64,000 bases of DNA, taken from positions 16,993,001-17,057,000 of the forward strand of contig NC_079477.1 of assembly GCF_026230105.1 (NCBI RefSeq), in the 5' to 3' direction. Source of the DNA: Diorhabda sublineata (taxonomy: Eukaryota > Arthropoda > Insecta > Coleoptera > Chrysomelidae). Positions 33,751-46,610 of the stretch are shown here, piece by piece (within the stretch, counting starts at the first letter, position 1; each line of letters starts with the position of its first letter). The notes under the pieces were generated by a model. That model did no database searches, had not been told where the DNA came from, and saw nothing but the letters and a program-made list of their open reading frames with translations. The translations under genes were made by a program, and so were the position numbers.

Positions 33751-36700
33751 TAGTTTTTATATTAATAAAAAACCGCGTCTGCCATTCTCAAATTTTTAAT
33801 CTTTTTTATTAAACCAAACCAACTTAGTGGCTGGAATTTGAAAAACCGGTTGGTCAATATTCTCGAACATAAAATATAAAATTAAAAAACCAAAAAAAAA
33901 TCAAAATACAAAAGAACCGCAAAATTTTGAAAATATTTTGCAAAATGATGATGACGTTTCACACTTCTTAATTACAGTACAACATTATTACAATCACAGG
34001 GCCTTACACACAACACAAAATTTGATAAATATACAAATAAAAAGAGTGTTATAATGATTATTCCATTTAAAAAGTACTTTTTCGCTCTTTTTGGGGTGTA
34101 ATGATAAAACATTCATTCAAAATACATTGTTCTTTTTTGCACGATTTTGGACGTATGTATAATATGTAATTTCTCGTATTTATATGTTTCTAAATGCTTA
34201 ATTTTAATGGTGTTCGTAATTAAAGTAATTTATTTATGGTAGAATGGAATTTTGGAGTGCCGTTAGGTGCTTCAAGTAAGATTTTGTTTGTAATTAATAG
34301 TATATTTCACTTGGATATTATCTATTTTAACGAAAACATTTTGCAAAGATCAAGTCTCCTCTTAACGAGAATGACTCTTTTATAATTTGACAGCTTTGCG
34401 GTAGGCTTATGATTTGTTAGTGATTTTTCATTTACTCGTGAAAATGGCAATGCAGTGTAACGAAAAACGTAAACATAAACGCAGTTAAAATAATAACTCT
34501 TGTAAAGCCGCTAATATATAATGTAGCACCATTAGTTCCTAAGTGTGTTCCATTCTGAGACATTGAATCGGATAATTTCTACTGCAAAAAAATGAAATTA
34601 TTGGTAGAAATGACTTAATAAGAACGATCTAAAAAGATAGAAAATCAGGATAAACTAGAGAAAGGAAAATATACGATACAAAGCCTAATAACAGATTAAA
34701 TTAAATGAAGAAAAAACAAAAAGAATAAAAAAGATATGAAAATAAATAAATAAAAGGTGATGTTTTACTTAAATAGAAAATCTAAGAAACAGGAAAATGC
34801 GTCCAAAACTGGAAATAGCATAGTATGAAATAATATTGTGATATAAAGAATAGTACAAGCCAAAAAAATTCATCCAAGGAGAAAAGACAAGACATGAGAA
34901 AATTACTAGAGCATAATATGGAATGTTTAGTACAAATGAGAAATGCAACCATTAAGGAAGAAGAAATGGAAGAAAAAAGAATGAGTATGGGAAGTTGAGA
35001 ATTTGGAAATGTACAGAAACAACGACATGGTTAAGGTAGAAAGAAACATTCAATGAAAAATACAAAGGGTGAGGAAGCACAAGTAAACTACAAGAATTGT
35101 GAAATAAAGTTATTCGAAGGGAATAAATAAAAGAAATGGGAAAGATGGGATGTATATTATCTCTTATTACTAAAGATATATTAAATTAAACCTAATGTAT
35201 ATCGATTTGATATTGAGTAATTTCTAGAAATTCGCACTAGAGTTATTTTTTTGGCAAATAATCGAATAAATATTCAGTAGTCAAGTTTAACCCACGTCTC
35301 CTTATTTATAAACAATTTTAAGAATCTATATCATATCATACAATATCTCAATGATATAAATAACAGAATTTACAGAAAACGTCAAAGTGAAATAGCGATA
35401 CTATAAATGTTCAATGTGATAAAAATACTATATTTTACAGATCCTTGGTTTTTTTATATCAAAACAGAACAGCCACTAACACGAAGTGGTAGAATTGCTG
35501 TAAAGCTTTAATTGTAAAATAGTAGGTACATTGTATATTTACCACAATTATAGTTATAATATTTTTAAATATTTCTCGCTTTGTACCTATATGTAAAGCT
35601 TGACATCCGACATTGTAGGTTTTTATAAAGTAGTTGCAATTCAATAATTTGTTATCAACAATCGAAGTTGTCTTAGTATGTATAAAAATTGACTCCATGC
35701 AAATATTATAAAATTGTTTATCTATTCAACAATATTGTAATTAGCCATAAGTGAAATTTTTTTCTGTTACAGAGTTTTTCACGAGCCTAGATAATTACGA
35801 TATATATAACACGAGTCTTCGAAATTTAAAGTTATTGAAAACATTTTCTTAATCATCTTTTTTTCATCCCAATTGTAAACAATTTGCCTGATGAAGCCGT
35901 CACTGTTACATAATTCAAAAAAGCTGTTTTGTGAACTTCAGGGTAGTTTCCATAGTCGAGCATTGAAATCTTTACAACATGTGCTGCCTTTGAAATCAGT
36001 TAGACCAATGATTTCAGTTATAAAAAAACATTTTCATACGTTTTACTCTGTTAGAAGAGACGACCCCACATTTTGTGCATTCTTAATCACAACGGTGGCG
36101 TACTGAGCTAATGTGGATAAACTTAGAACTGAAAAAGGTCTGTGGTGAGGAACAGATATCAGACGCAGATAGTTATTGCTCTTCCTGTGCACTGGCATCC
36201 ATACGTTTGCTGCTGCGACGCAAAATACGAAAGCTGGCAACGGGACGCTCTGTTTTTTGACGAATCGAATTTATGACTCTTTGTTGCTGTAACTGTTGAC
36301 AATTGAAATGAATATCACTTGATGGTTTATTTTACATTGACTTTGAAATATTTATTACACTCTGTTGCATAAATAATGAACCTAAATCGGATTGATATAT
36401 GTTTCATAAGAATTCACTCAATTTCATTCAACCTGTTGGTTGATGCTGACATCCTTTAACAGTATAATCAACAATTTCATCATTAGAAATTCCTTTATAT
36501 GGAAAAAATAGCTTAATAATATGGATATTTTGAATGAGAGTACATGTATGTAGGAAAGAGGATGTGTGTACATTATATAGTCTGATGGGATTAAAATGTA
36601 AGACTCAAACGCATCTAAAATCCTCATCATAGAAAGAATATGAAATAATTGAATGCCACCAAAGAAAGGTTTCAATGTAATTTGTTTTGCTTCTCTCATT

Positions 36701-36754
36701 GATTTTATAAAAAGAAGTATTAAAAGTAGAGAGTGATGCAACCGTAGAGTAGAC
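33751..36754. other. Intergenic; purine-rich patch
   Basis: 34560-35130 is strikingly purine-rich on the + strand, as in LINE ORF1/RT coding strands, but I found no motif. Open frames on both strands at 35891-36240 are not recognised. Confidence 0.45.
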
Positions 36755-36921
36755 AAAGTGTTTGCACAAAAAGAAGCGGGATACAGTAGGTATACGTCAA
36801 AATCTGGAATTAATTTAGTAAATACAAAGTGCTCCAAGCTTGTACCCAAATATCCCGACTTGTCGCAAGAGTTGGAAAAAATGTCAAAACAAGTCAATAT
36901 TAACCTAGATGATGGCTCAAA
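36755..36921 (+). other. Unassigned coding-like segment
   Basis: An open + strand frame reads AQKEAGYSRYTSKSGINLVN and KYPDLSQELEKMSKQVNINL, with natural-looking protein composition, then turns into low-complexity hydrophobic sequence at about 36925. It could be a host exon or an eroded transposon ORF; I cannot name a family. Confidence 0.3.
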
Positions 36922-37135
36922 CTTTATACTAGTTCCAAACTTCTTTTTCTGCTCTTTTAGCTTCCAGAATCGTCTTTTGAGAAATATTAAACCGCAAAGG
37001 GTGTTGAGGAAGGCATCATTTTATATTTGTTTTTATTATTTAGGCAATTTCTCTCTTATTTTGTTCATTATTTGTGAGGTGAGAACTGCTTGGATTATAG
37101 TAAACAAAATTAATTTTAACAATGTACTGTACTAA

Positions 37136-37980
37136 ATACATTCTTTCAAAGAGTATACACCAATATAATTAGTGAGTTCAAGTTTGTAAGGAGTCAATTT
37201 TCTCAAAAAATCAAGAGCTTGTTTAGTAATATTAGTAAATGTACTTCTTCCTGCACGATTCAACGTACTGCATTTTTTGCAGTTTTATCATCCAACTTCA
37301 ATCAAAAAATGTTAACCCTATATCTTGGTAACAATGTGTGATGTGATGGAAAGTGCATCCCATGTTTTCAGTAGAATTCATTCACAAACTCTCATAAACG
37401 TCTTGACTGCTTTCAAAATTTACCTTTAGAGGTACCCAAAAACGTTTAATTCATTATTCACCAGAATAGCATGGCCTCCTGATTAGACACAGCCTTAACG
37501 TATATTTAAAAAGGTCCTTTACAATAATGATGCATTTGTTTGTCATATCCAATTGAGGTAACGGCTTTAACACATTCACAACATTTCTTCTAAACACTAC
37601 TCTCATTTCGATCCTGGAAATAGGAATCGAGCCGTTACTCGCTGTATGTATATCTTAGACAACTACCTAGCAGATCATGCAATAGAAGCTGTCACATACC
37701 TCTTCCAACGTCTTTATTGCGATCAGACTCATATAACTACAAGTTGTCTAGGACAATATTCCTTGTAAGAAACTGTCCTGTTTCCGTTCCTTCAACCTAA
37801 TCGACCATCCTCTTGAATTACCTTCGTCTACGATTTAATAGTTTCTCTGTATCCTTCTTTCTTCACTCTTTAGACACGTTAAAAAACCACCCCCATCCAC
37901 CATATTGTTCATCAGCAAGGGGTGACAAACTTCCAACCGCACGCATTGTTGCTAGAAGTTTAACAGTTTGGTAACCCATG
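37136..37980. other. Intergenic, nothing assigned
   Basis: 37560-37960 is less AT-rich than the surroundings. I see no motif. Confidence 0.45.
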
Positions 37981-37984
37981 CACC

Positions 37985-38270
37985 GTTATTTTTTAGTATT
38001 AAAAGTGTTTGTGTATGATAAAATCTAAACTACCAATTTTAATGTCGAGTTGAGCCGAAATTTTTCGAAAATTCATCCTACCTTCCTCGATTTTTGCGGG
38101 TTTTCTTGAACGCTTTGGTCCATTTAAATATAGCAGACCTACTAGAGCTTTTACTGCCGAATTGATTGTATAAACGCCCAACACCGTGTTTTTTAATATC
38201 CTCCCATATCGACAGACGAATGACAATACGTTGTGCGACGTCCACTCCTGATCCTAGCACGCGCGTTTGT
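37985..38270 (-). pseudogene. Mariner transposase N-terminal fragment
   Basis: Two minus-strand frames together give the mariner DNA-binding region: QRIVIRLSIWE and RSAIFKWTKAFKKTRKN in one frame (first helix-turn-helix, matching 'S...VF.W.KRFK.G'), then GRMNFRKISAQLDIKIGSLD and FIIHKHF in the other (second helix-turn-helix, matching 'R..ISEEL.IS.GSVH.II'). A frameshift lies near 38100. The DDD catalytic domain does not follow. Confidence 0.65.
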
Positions 38271-39427
38271 GTTCGCGACGAAAACTATATCATAATGTTA
38301 GTAAAAAACTCAACTAACATATAATCAAGCCACGGTCTTTAAAACATACTGGAGCGCCATCAACAGTGTTTGTATTTATCATATTTGAACTGCCTTCGTA
38401 CTATAGAACGGGATCTTTTTCTAATCGTCTAGAGTATTTAAATTGCGCCATGTTGCTCTAGCTAGCTGTAGTTTGTTCAATCAGGTAGCCATGGTCTCTG
38501 AGACAGAGCATCAGCATTGTTAGGGTTTCTAGGATTCTCGACTTTCCATTTTTCGTGAACTTTTCATCTGTTCAAATATAATGAATAGCTTTTCTATAAA
38601 TGCCACTGTCTCTTATAAGACATATCAAAGTAATTATTGTAGCGAAGACTACAACATTCGTTAGAATTAATTGATATTTTTTCAAGCAATAATAGATTCC
38701 AAACTCTGGTATAATAGTTTGTGAAACATTAATTTATTATAACTATTAGTAAACAAGCGTCTGGTATTTGAAGAAATAAGTTCACTTCAAAACATATTAT
38801 ATTCCTGTAATATTTGAATTGAATTAAGTAACAATGGGATAAAGTATGTACTTTTTTTATTGTTTTATCGCAATAAAATTTGTCTCTATTGTAACAGCGT
38901 AAAAATATTTTATTATGTATAATTTTATAGAATCAATTGTATTTACCTTTAACTTTGAAAATTTTCTAAAATAGTTTAATTGCACGCACGTTTAATTTTA
39001 TTCTGTTTCTTTTTATAACTAATAAATATTGTGGCCATACAATTAGTTTCATTTTCATTGTAAACATCCTAAAACAAATATTAAATTTTACTTTCGATGA
39101 ATCAAAACTGCTTCCAAATTCCAAACTTACAGAAATAATTAGCACTTGCCTGCAGTATTGTATTGAATACTCTATTTGAATACTTTCACTATCCTTGAAC
39201 AAAATGTTGATCTATTTTATACCCGTGATTTGTTTTATATTCATAACCATCAAATGTTTAACAAAAAGGCGGGGAAAATAACAAATGTGTGATTTACTTA
39301 TAAACTGCTCAAACGTACATTTCGCTCTAGGTACGATTTAAATCTGTTTTAGAATCCCCATCACAAACACTGAAAATTTCATCAAAAATTGTATGCCATG
39401 ATACTGTATTTCGACTTTAAACTTAAT
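38271..39427. other. Intergenic, nothing assigned
   Basis: AT-rich; no recognisable hAT C-terminus or terminal repeat was found here for the neighbouring element. Confidence 0.45.
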
Positions 39428-40730
39428 TTAAATATACGCAGGTGATTCTCTATAAATAATGAAATTTAGACGTACCTCCCCCGAAAAAATTCTAGTGTTC
39501 TTGGAGTCTATTAAAACTCTCGCTACTAAAGCCATTTCGTTGAAATCCTGAAAACGATTTTCGAAGTTATTCTTCAGGGTACAAACTATTTCTACATGAT
39601 ATTTGCTGTCATAGTGTTCTAATGGATTTTGAGATATTTTTTCTGAAAGAATAGGAAAATATTTGGCATCGCTGTTAAATAGGTTCTGTTCCCAAAACTC
39701 CAGCTTTTTGATAAATGCTTTTATATCAGAAATCATTTCCACTAGTTCTTTGTCTCTCCCCCGAAGCTGCAAATTAAGTTCGTTTAATTTCTTTGTAAAC
39801 CACGAGAAAACCAACTCTACTTGAGTTCTAATCTTGTTCACAATTTTTACCACCAGTTTCATAACGTTGTTTAGTTTCAGGAAATTTCCACATAATGCTC
39901 GCTGATGGATAGTGCAGTGGTAACAGAGAAATTGCAGAAAAGTTTCATCTTTACGACATAACGCCACCAGACCCTTATCACAACCCACCATAGCTGGAGC
40001 GCCATCGGTTGTCAAGCCTACCATTTTCGATATTGGAATTTTCTCGGAAGAAATGATATTTTTTAAATGAGAAAACAACTCCTGTCCAGTAGTGTGTCCT
40101 TTCAGTGGAATAAACTTCAAAATCACTAAAAACCATCCTGACGAACACGGCCATCTGAGCAGTGTTAACGACAGCTGTTGATTCATCCAGTTAAAGTGAA
40201 AAATAAACACAGTTATCTAAGTCAGTTCTTAACTGTAAAAAAATATCATTGCTCATTACTTCTACACGTCTCATATTTTATAGCTGAAGCTATCTCGTCT
40301 TTATTTCTAAAGTTGGCAAATAACGAATCAGCAGCTTCTAAAAGCGCCTGTTTTATCATTTCCCCGTCTTCATAAGGTTTCTTTTTTTGTGTAATTATCT
40401 GGGACACACGGTACGATGCTTAAGTTGCAGCCTTAATTTTGTCGACTGTTCTTAAAAATGTTGATTGTTGTCCAATTAACTGCTTTTTTAACTGTTTCAG
40501 TTTCTTTTTTCTGGCGGCAGAATGTAGTGGGTATGATTGCTCAAAATAGAATGTACAGTTTTATGATGTTTCTCAATATTTCCTTTTTTAGCAACAGAGA
40601 CCGAAGTATTACATAACAAACACACATTTTTATCTTTAACTTCTGTAAAAAAGTATTGTTCTTCCCATTACGAATGAAAGTGGTATGTCCTTCTTACAAC
40701 TGCTTGCCATAATATTATTTTTTGTTGTTC
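39428..40730 (-). pseudogene. hAT transposase relic 1 (BED finger and catalytic part)
   Basis: A 260-codon open frame (39428-40210) carries GLTTDGAPAMVGCDKGLVAL, then CYHCTIHQRALCG, WFTKKLNELNLQLRGRDKEL and FPILSEK, matching hAT proteins of the ZBED5/GTF2IRD2/SCAND3 type. The usual HTEVRWLSRG segment between KIVNKIRT and QVELVFSWF is absent, so an internal deletion has removed a catalytic Asp. Upstream, 40360-40730 shows the BED-finger part (KDKNVCLLCNTSVSVAKKGN, then HHKTVHS) with stops and frameshifts. The C-terminal dimerisation CEAAFS motif is missing. Confidence 0.85.
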
Positions 40731-41089
40731 TCTACTAACCCAACCGCTGGACATTGGTTACGCGTTCAGTTTTAAACTAAGCGCAATGTCGCCGCTACGT
40801 GCGTATTTATCCCGTTCAAAGCAATTCTGATCGTTCTCGAACACTAACGCGCTGGTCCGGCTAGTCGGTTCTAGCCGATTCTAGCTTGATGGCGTCAGCG
40901 GTAGATCGCTCACCGCAACGTTGCCGCTGTTTATGTTTAATATTATGACAATTAGATTTTTTGTGGAATTTTCGGAAGCTTCTCTGATTTTTGCAGTTTG
41001 TATTTTTTAAATTAAAATCGTTGTAAGAGCTACCAGAATTGCATCCGTGAGCTACCGGTAGCTCGCGTTCGACAGGTTGGCGACCACTG
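40731..41089 (-). mobile_element. hAT element 5' terminus
   Basis: The reverse complement begins CAGTGGTCGCCAACCTGTCG at 41089, a hAT-type terminal repeat. A perfect 16-bp palindrome GAGCTACCGGTAGCTC lies at 41049-41064. The sequence between is GC-richer than the surroundings and leads into the BED-finger ORF. The matching terminus at the other end was not found. Confidence 0.75.
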
Positions 41090-41859
41090 ATATGAATTGT
41101 TGTTATCGTAATTCTGTTGGTGATTTCACTATCCAATTAACTGATTGAGACAAATCGGTGAAAAAAACGACAGAAACGAAATTCACGATTCTATTTACGA
41201 AAAAAACTCGAGTTTAAAATATACAATGCACACGGATGACACGTCATGTTGATATTCCTTGGACTAGCTGATCACCTGTTCAATAATCCATTGCAGATGG
41301 CGCTAGAATCTTTGGCTCCCAACATCCTCCCTTCTAATTTCCAGGGAAAATGAGAGAAAAGTCAAGAATTGGTCTCCGGCTAAAAGCAATTGGCACCTTC
41401 TTAGGCTCTATCTAAAAGAAGACTACTAACAAAGATCGTGAAATAAAGATAAGATGTCGACAAAGTTGGTGAATATATTGCAACAATAATTCTAGAAGTA
41501 GCGTGAAAAAGCAACCATTACAAAATACAAACTCAGAAATAAACACTAACATGCAACACATACAATAGGCTAATCAGACAACGATTTGCGAAATTCAACT
41601 TTCCAAACATATTTAACAAACTCAAGTAAATGAGACCATCCAATTTAAAAAAGCAACAAAAAAAATTTAAGATATCAACAAATCACACTCACTCACTTAG
41701 AACTTTTTTTTTTCTCCAAAAGAAGTAAAAATAGAGATAAATGTGTATAATATCCATAAGCACCAAGATTCGATATCTTCACCGGCCAAATATTCAAACA
41801 ACTGCCAAAAAAGTAATAGTACTTACTACTTTCCATGATATAATAATAATATTAAAACA
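41090..41859. other. Intergenic between hAT and LINE
   Basis: AT-rich. Possibly 5' sequence of the LINE that follows, but no motif supports that. Confidence 0.4.
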
Positions 41860-42840
41860 TCAATATGGCCCCAAGCACTGTATCAATGATAAGGCAATCA
41901 TTGACAGACTGAATTATAGGGCTATCATTTTTTTGGATGTCGTATGCAAAATCCCAGCTAAAATCCTAAGAAATAGATTGAGCAAATACTTGTCTGAACA
42001 AGTGGGTGAGTACCAGGGCGGCTTCAAATAAGGGGAGTCAACTAGTGATCAAATTTATATTCTGAGGAGATCGTAAACGATAGCTAAGACCAATGATTAA
42101 AGGATTAAACCTGAAACTGCTCTTTGTGGATTTCAAGCAAGCGTAGTAGAAAACATTTGTTCAAGGCACTAGCAACACTCTGTATACCTAAGAAAATACT
42201 ACAATTTGTAATGATGACACTGAATATTATCGATAGTGAAGTAGTTATCGAAGGAAACCAATCGGGAAATTTTGAAACAAAAAGCGATTTAAAGCAAGGA
42301 GACCCACTATCAACCAAATATATGAAGATGGGAAGGAATTTGAATAACTCCAACCAATTAAATGTGACGTCACAGTAAAACAGGTAAAGTAAAGTGAAGA
42401 TTTGAGAGAGACCATGAGTTCGAACACCTGGGAGTGACAGTGACAAACGAAGGAGATGGAAACAGGGAAATCGACAAAAGAATGGCGAAAGGAAATAAAA
42501 CGCTTGGAGCTCTAGGAGGACTATTAAGATCAAAAGAGGAGGAGAAGAACAAACACAGAGATGAAAGCACTGTATGGTAAATCTGAGATGAGATATGTAG
42601 TCAGAGCAAAAAGACTCCGTTGTATAGGGCATATATCCATAATAGACGAAGATAGCTGGGTGAAAACATACTTAGTAAAGGGAGACGGAGCGAATAGAAA
42701 GAGATTCCATCTACGGCAAAAATGGATAGCGGTATGTAGAGGAGATCGAGAAAGAATAGGAATAAAGAACTGGTATGAAGCAGCCATGAACAAAAATAAA
42801 TGCAGGAAAGCAGTAGAGACTGCCACAGAATCATAAATGG
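41860..42840 (+). pseudogene. RTE-type LINE relic (RT core and C-terminus)
   Basis: Frame by frame: NYRAIIFLDVVCKIPAKIL and GEYQGGFK near 41915-42030, STSDQIYILRR near 42042, FETKSDLKQGDPLS near 42272-42312, FEHLGVTVTNEGDGNREIDK near 42415-42473, and the C-terminal RLRCIGHIS and WIAVCRGDRERIGIKNW (42615-42775). Order and wording match insect endonuclease-RT (RTE) proteins. The catalytic YADD region between 42312 and 42400 is deleted. Stops are frequent. Confidence 0.82.
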
Positions 42841-42859
42841 AATCATAAAAAGTCTTGAG

Positions 42860-43425
42860 GAGGAAAAAGTATGTACTACAGCCTGGACATAAAGCAAGCA
42901 TTCGATCGTGTCTGGAACTAAAAGTTACTTTATAAACTGATCACTATTTAATCCTAAAGTGATCTCTGCTTTCAAGGAAATTTCAACCACTCTATAAAAT
43001 CAGGTATGCGACAGGGAAGTGTCTTGAGACCAAACTTATAATATTTACGACAGATATCCCAAACATGGACAATACATCATTCGATATGTTTACAGACGAC
43101 AACTGCTCTCCCGCAATAAACAGAAATCCTCAGGTAGTCAGAAATAAAGTACAGAATTATGATGAATAATAATTACCTCCCCCAAAAAAGAGTACTTAGG
43201 TCTAATACTGGACTCAAAACAAACGTGAAAATCCCATATACAGTAAAGGAAAACCCAAATTAATATGAAGATAAAATAAATGCTGTGCATCCAAACTCAA
43301 ATAAGAAAACAAATACCTGATCAAGCCAATACCGACCTATAGTATCCGTCTGTGAGGCTGTTCAAAAGGCTTTAAAGACAAAAACAATACAGAAATACAG
43401 AAATTTACTTGACTGTCTCTAAATA
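42860..43425 (+). pseudogene. Jockey-type LINE RT relic
   Basis: Different in wording from the preceding LINE: YYSLDIKQAFDRVW near 42872-42913, KSGMRQGSVLRPNL near 43000-43040, DMFTDDNCSPA near 43086-43118, KKEYLGLILDSKQT near 43184-43225 and YLIKPIPTYSIRL near 43315-43353. This is the Jockey-clade RT order. TDD stands where YADD is usual. It abuts the C-terminal end of the RTE relic. Confidence 0.75.
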
Positions 43426-43463
43426 AAACACTTTATTGTTTTCAATTTTATTGGTGAATCACA

Positions 43464-43482
43464 ATATATATATATATATATA
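43464..43482. repeat. Short AT microsatellite
   Basis: About nine AT dinucleotides. Confidence 0.8.
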
Positions 43483-44123
43483 TTTATATATTAAGTTACA
43501 TACATACATTTATCAATACAGACTTATCCATTGAAATATTAAAGTAACATTTATATTAATAAAGCTACATGATCAAGAACCATGTGCATATTTCCACTCA
43601 GAAAAATTGGCCATTTTGAATACAATTTGTTAGATGGACATAATAATTTTATTATCATAGTTTATTTCCAGGAAAATGGAATGAGTAGACAATTAATGAA
43701 TTTTCATTTGTCATTTCAATTGTCTGTCACATGTTCTCAATGAATAATTTATATAATACAATGGAACAAAAATTATATTCTACGGTTGTTACCATATCAA
43801 TGCTATATTCCTAACCATTTCATTTCTGATTATTTAAGTAGTGGTAATAATGTACGGGGATCTTTATCTACTTCATGAATATCACACATTGGTGTGAGGT
43901 GAAAAGTTAATGTAGTACGAAGTAAACAAGATTGAAATTTATATTGGATTTAATTAACAAATAAATATTTAAATTACAATCCTATAAGAGAACTGAATAT
44001 GTTGTGTAGAAAACCATCAAGCCCTTCATCCCAGTCATTCTAGAGCATGCCCACTTTCAATATTTCTCTCACAAGCTCTTTCTCCCATACAATTTATCCT
44101 AGAAACGTTTCCTTTTCCCTTTT

Positions 44124-44381
44124 TTATGTAGACAGCAACCAACATACACGTACTTGGAACAATAATAATGATGCTATGATGATGAATAGAGTTTCAGCGC
44201 AGTACTGATTTGAATGTAAAATAGATGAATATACAGCAGAAAATAAGCCTTCAAACGTTAACCCAATCAACAAAGAAAATCTTATGAGCACGGTATAAGG
44301 AATAACGGCATTGCTTACATGGTCCTTCGCCGAGCCGAATTGCTGAGAGGAAAAACCTGACATTAACCATAAGTAGTACAA
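44124..44381 (-). other. Unassigned hydrophobic open frame
   Basis: 85 codons with two predicted membrane stretches (IPYTVLIRFSLLIGLTFEGL and ETLFIIIASLLLF). A cag acceptor-like site precedes it at the start, so it could be a last exon of a membrane protein gene. No family recognised and no upstream exon found; chance cannot be excluded. Confidence 0.2.
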
Positions 44382-44579
44382 TTAACAAAATCTTTGCATA
44401 TTAACTTTACCGTCCAAAATTTTTTGATTTTGTGACCGCCATTTGATATGTACAAATATGCTGGAAAATAGTTTTGAAAAAAATTCACTCACTTGAATCC
44501 AAATATACCAAATCATCTTATTGAGTAACCTTACCTACAAATAAATATTCAATCACAGATCAACATTTATCCAGGACCT

Positions 44580-46610
44580 CAGTCAATAATGTGTTTCCTG
44601 GTGACCCCTTTAAGTGCATCTCATAGCTCTCCTCATCCGTCAGCTTCTTAAGCTGACCCAGAATTTCGGAAATCCCTCAAAGAAAGATGTGCAATTTGGG
44701 GCAGACATATACCTATTATTCCTTGATGAAGAAATTCATTTATAGATTAGGAGAAAAATTTTCTACTTTTTTAGACACATACATCGGCTGGATCATTTCA
44801 GGTACTTGTTCCTGTATTAATCAGGATGCTGATGAAGTAGCCATAACTCATTGGTTCCACGATACTTCAAATGAAACATCCTTACAATCAGCGTTGAGCT
44901 GCTTCTTAAAAACTACGGGAACCAAGAAAAGTTCAGATTACGGATCAAATGTCTGAAGATAATATTCAAGATAAAGCTGTATTCACCTGATCTCTGCAAA
45001 ATCCTACCTTACGAAAGATTTAAAGTACATCTTCTTCTCACCCATAATGAATCACAAAAAGAATTAGAAGATTCTTATCTTACATATTCCTGATTTTACA
45101 AAAACCTAGAGTTGAGAGAAGAATATAAATGTATTATATTTGAACTATTTGATTTAATGAATATATAAATATTCATTAGATTGTCTCTTCAATCTTTCAA
45201 CTCCACAGTTATATCACAAATACTTTCAACTCAAATGACAAACTATTTGAGGCTCCACGTGAGTAAATTTTCAACCACAATAGTGATTCCACGCCTTTGT
45301 GGAAAGCGAAACACGATTACCATTACTCCACATATCTAGATATACCCTAATAAATAAACAAATATTAAGTCTCTATGATGCCAGTTCTTCAGCTTATGGA
45401 GCAATTCATACTGATGGCTGCATGTCTTCTTAACTTCTCGTCCAATTCTCCTGGGTCCATGATTATTACGAAACTAGAGCTATGTACCGTGGTTCTTACA
45501 AAATACAAAATTTACAGCCTTGATCAACGGTTGCACATTTCATCATCCACCTTTAGGATGATAATCGGTCTTTCCTGGATTAAAAGTATTTCTACTTAAT
45601 GGACAGTTTTGTCTATAATTGTCATACAAATCCAACAATAGTGCGACTTAGCCATGGCACATTTTAAAAATTTTATAGAAACTTCATATCTTCCTCAAAT
45701 TACCTTAAAAATATATTTTTTAAAAAACTTGCATACAGGTTTGCATTTTCGTTTACACAACAGGTACAACAAAAACCAGGTTCTTAAACTAATTCTTTAT
45801 CTATAGAGGAACGCCTTACATTATTTAAATTATTCACCGAAAAAAACCACCTTTTCAGAGTCATTCTTCTGTTTCTATTAAACACAATTTTATTACCCGC
45901 TAATTGTCATTTCACGAAATTACTTTCTCGATGGGAATACCTGGGACTAGGGTACGGTAGTCCTCCGAATTTATTGGCAAATATTCGACTACAATACTGG
46001 CGAGAATACTGGCAAGATTGTTGGTATATTAGAAATTGAACGTATCATAACCAAATGCATAATGTGTCACAGATTCAAGGCTATTGCAACCCAAAGTCGT
46101 GTCAGATTCATAATAAGCTAGCATAACAGCTGTCTTACTTATCAACAGAATCTGAAGACGTTTCTTTTCCATGTAAGAAATTTCTTCCGTAATCTACAAC
46201 AATAACACTAAAAACTTTTTTGACCTCACATAGATATCACATTTTTGACAAAAAACTTCAAATCGGGGTAGCCTTTGGGAAGACTTAGGTGAAACAAACG
46301 CCCATTCAATAAAATTATTATCCAATACTCACCCTACTTTAAAACATTGCAGTACAAGTTTTGCTTAAATAGAAGCCATTCTTAACTCACAATTTCTGCA
46401 CCAACCTTCATCGGATCGTAATAACCCTAACGTCGGGTTATTTTCTGATCGGATCACCTTTAACGTTTGTGAGTTTATTACCTCAATCAGTTGTCGTAAG
46501 ATATTACAATCGGATCCATTGCCCTCGTCTAAGAAACATTACTACAGTTAAAAACGGCAAAATTCGTTTAGTTTAAATTGAAATTGCTTCAGTTCCCCTG
46601 ACGCTTAACT
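44580..46610 (+). mobile_element. BEL/Pao LTR retrotransposon pol relic
   Basis: In order: DVQFGADIY near 44687 (protease-RT linker region), GWIISGTCS near 44791, LELREEYKCIIFELFDL near 45109-45157, a DASSSAYGA RNase H start near 45379-45405 and KLELCTVVLT near 45471. Further on come CIMCHRF near 46052 (integrase zinc-binding), WGSLWEDLGET near 46268, and IEAILNSQFLHQPSSDRNNP followed by a FLIGSPL-like stretch near 46369-46460 (integrase C-terminus). The wording is that of BEL/Pao. Frames are broken throughout. Long terminal repeats were not identified, and no envelope gene was seen. Confidence 0.8.

Noticed and set aside
35891..36240. Overlapping open frames with faint piggyBac-like wording
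   Set aside because: The pieces are in the wrong order on the strand for piggyBac, so the resemblance is not trusted.
36424..36897. 157-codon minus-strand open frame
   Set aside because: Low-complexity, Leu/Ile/Phe-rich composition typical of AT-rich DNA; it overlaps a more protein-like frame on the other strand.
41300..41340. tggctcccaacatcc resembling a primer-binding site
   Set aside because: No LTR pair, no gag or pol nearby in the right place.
42105..42901. Long minus-strand frames rich in Phe, Leu and Ser
   Set aside because: They are antisense shadows of the purine-rich RTE LINE.
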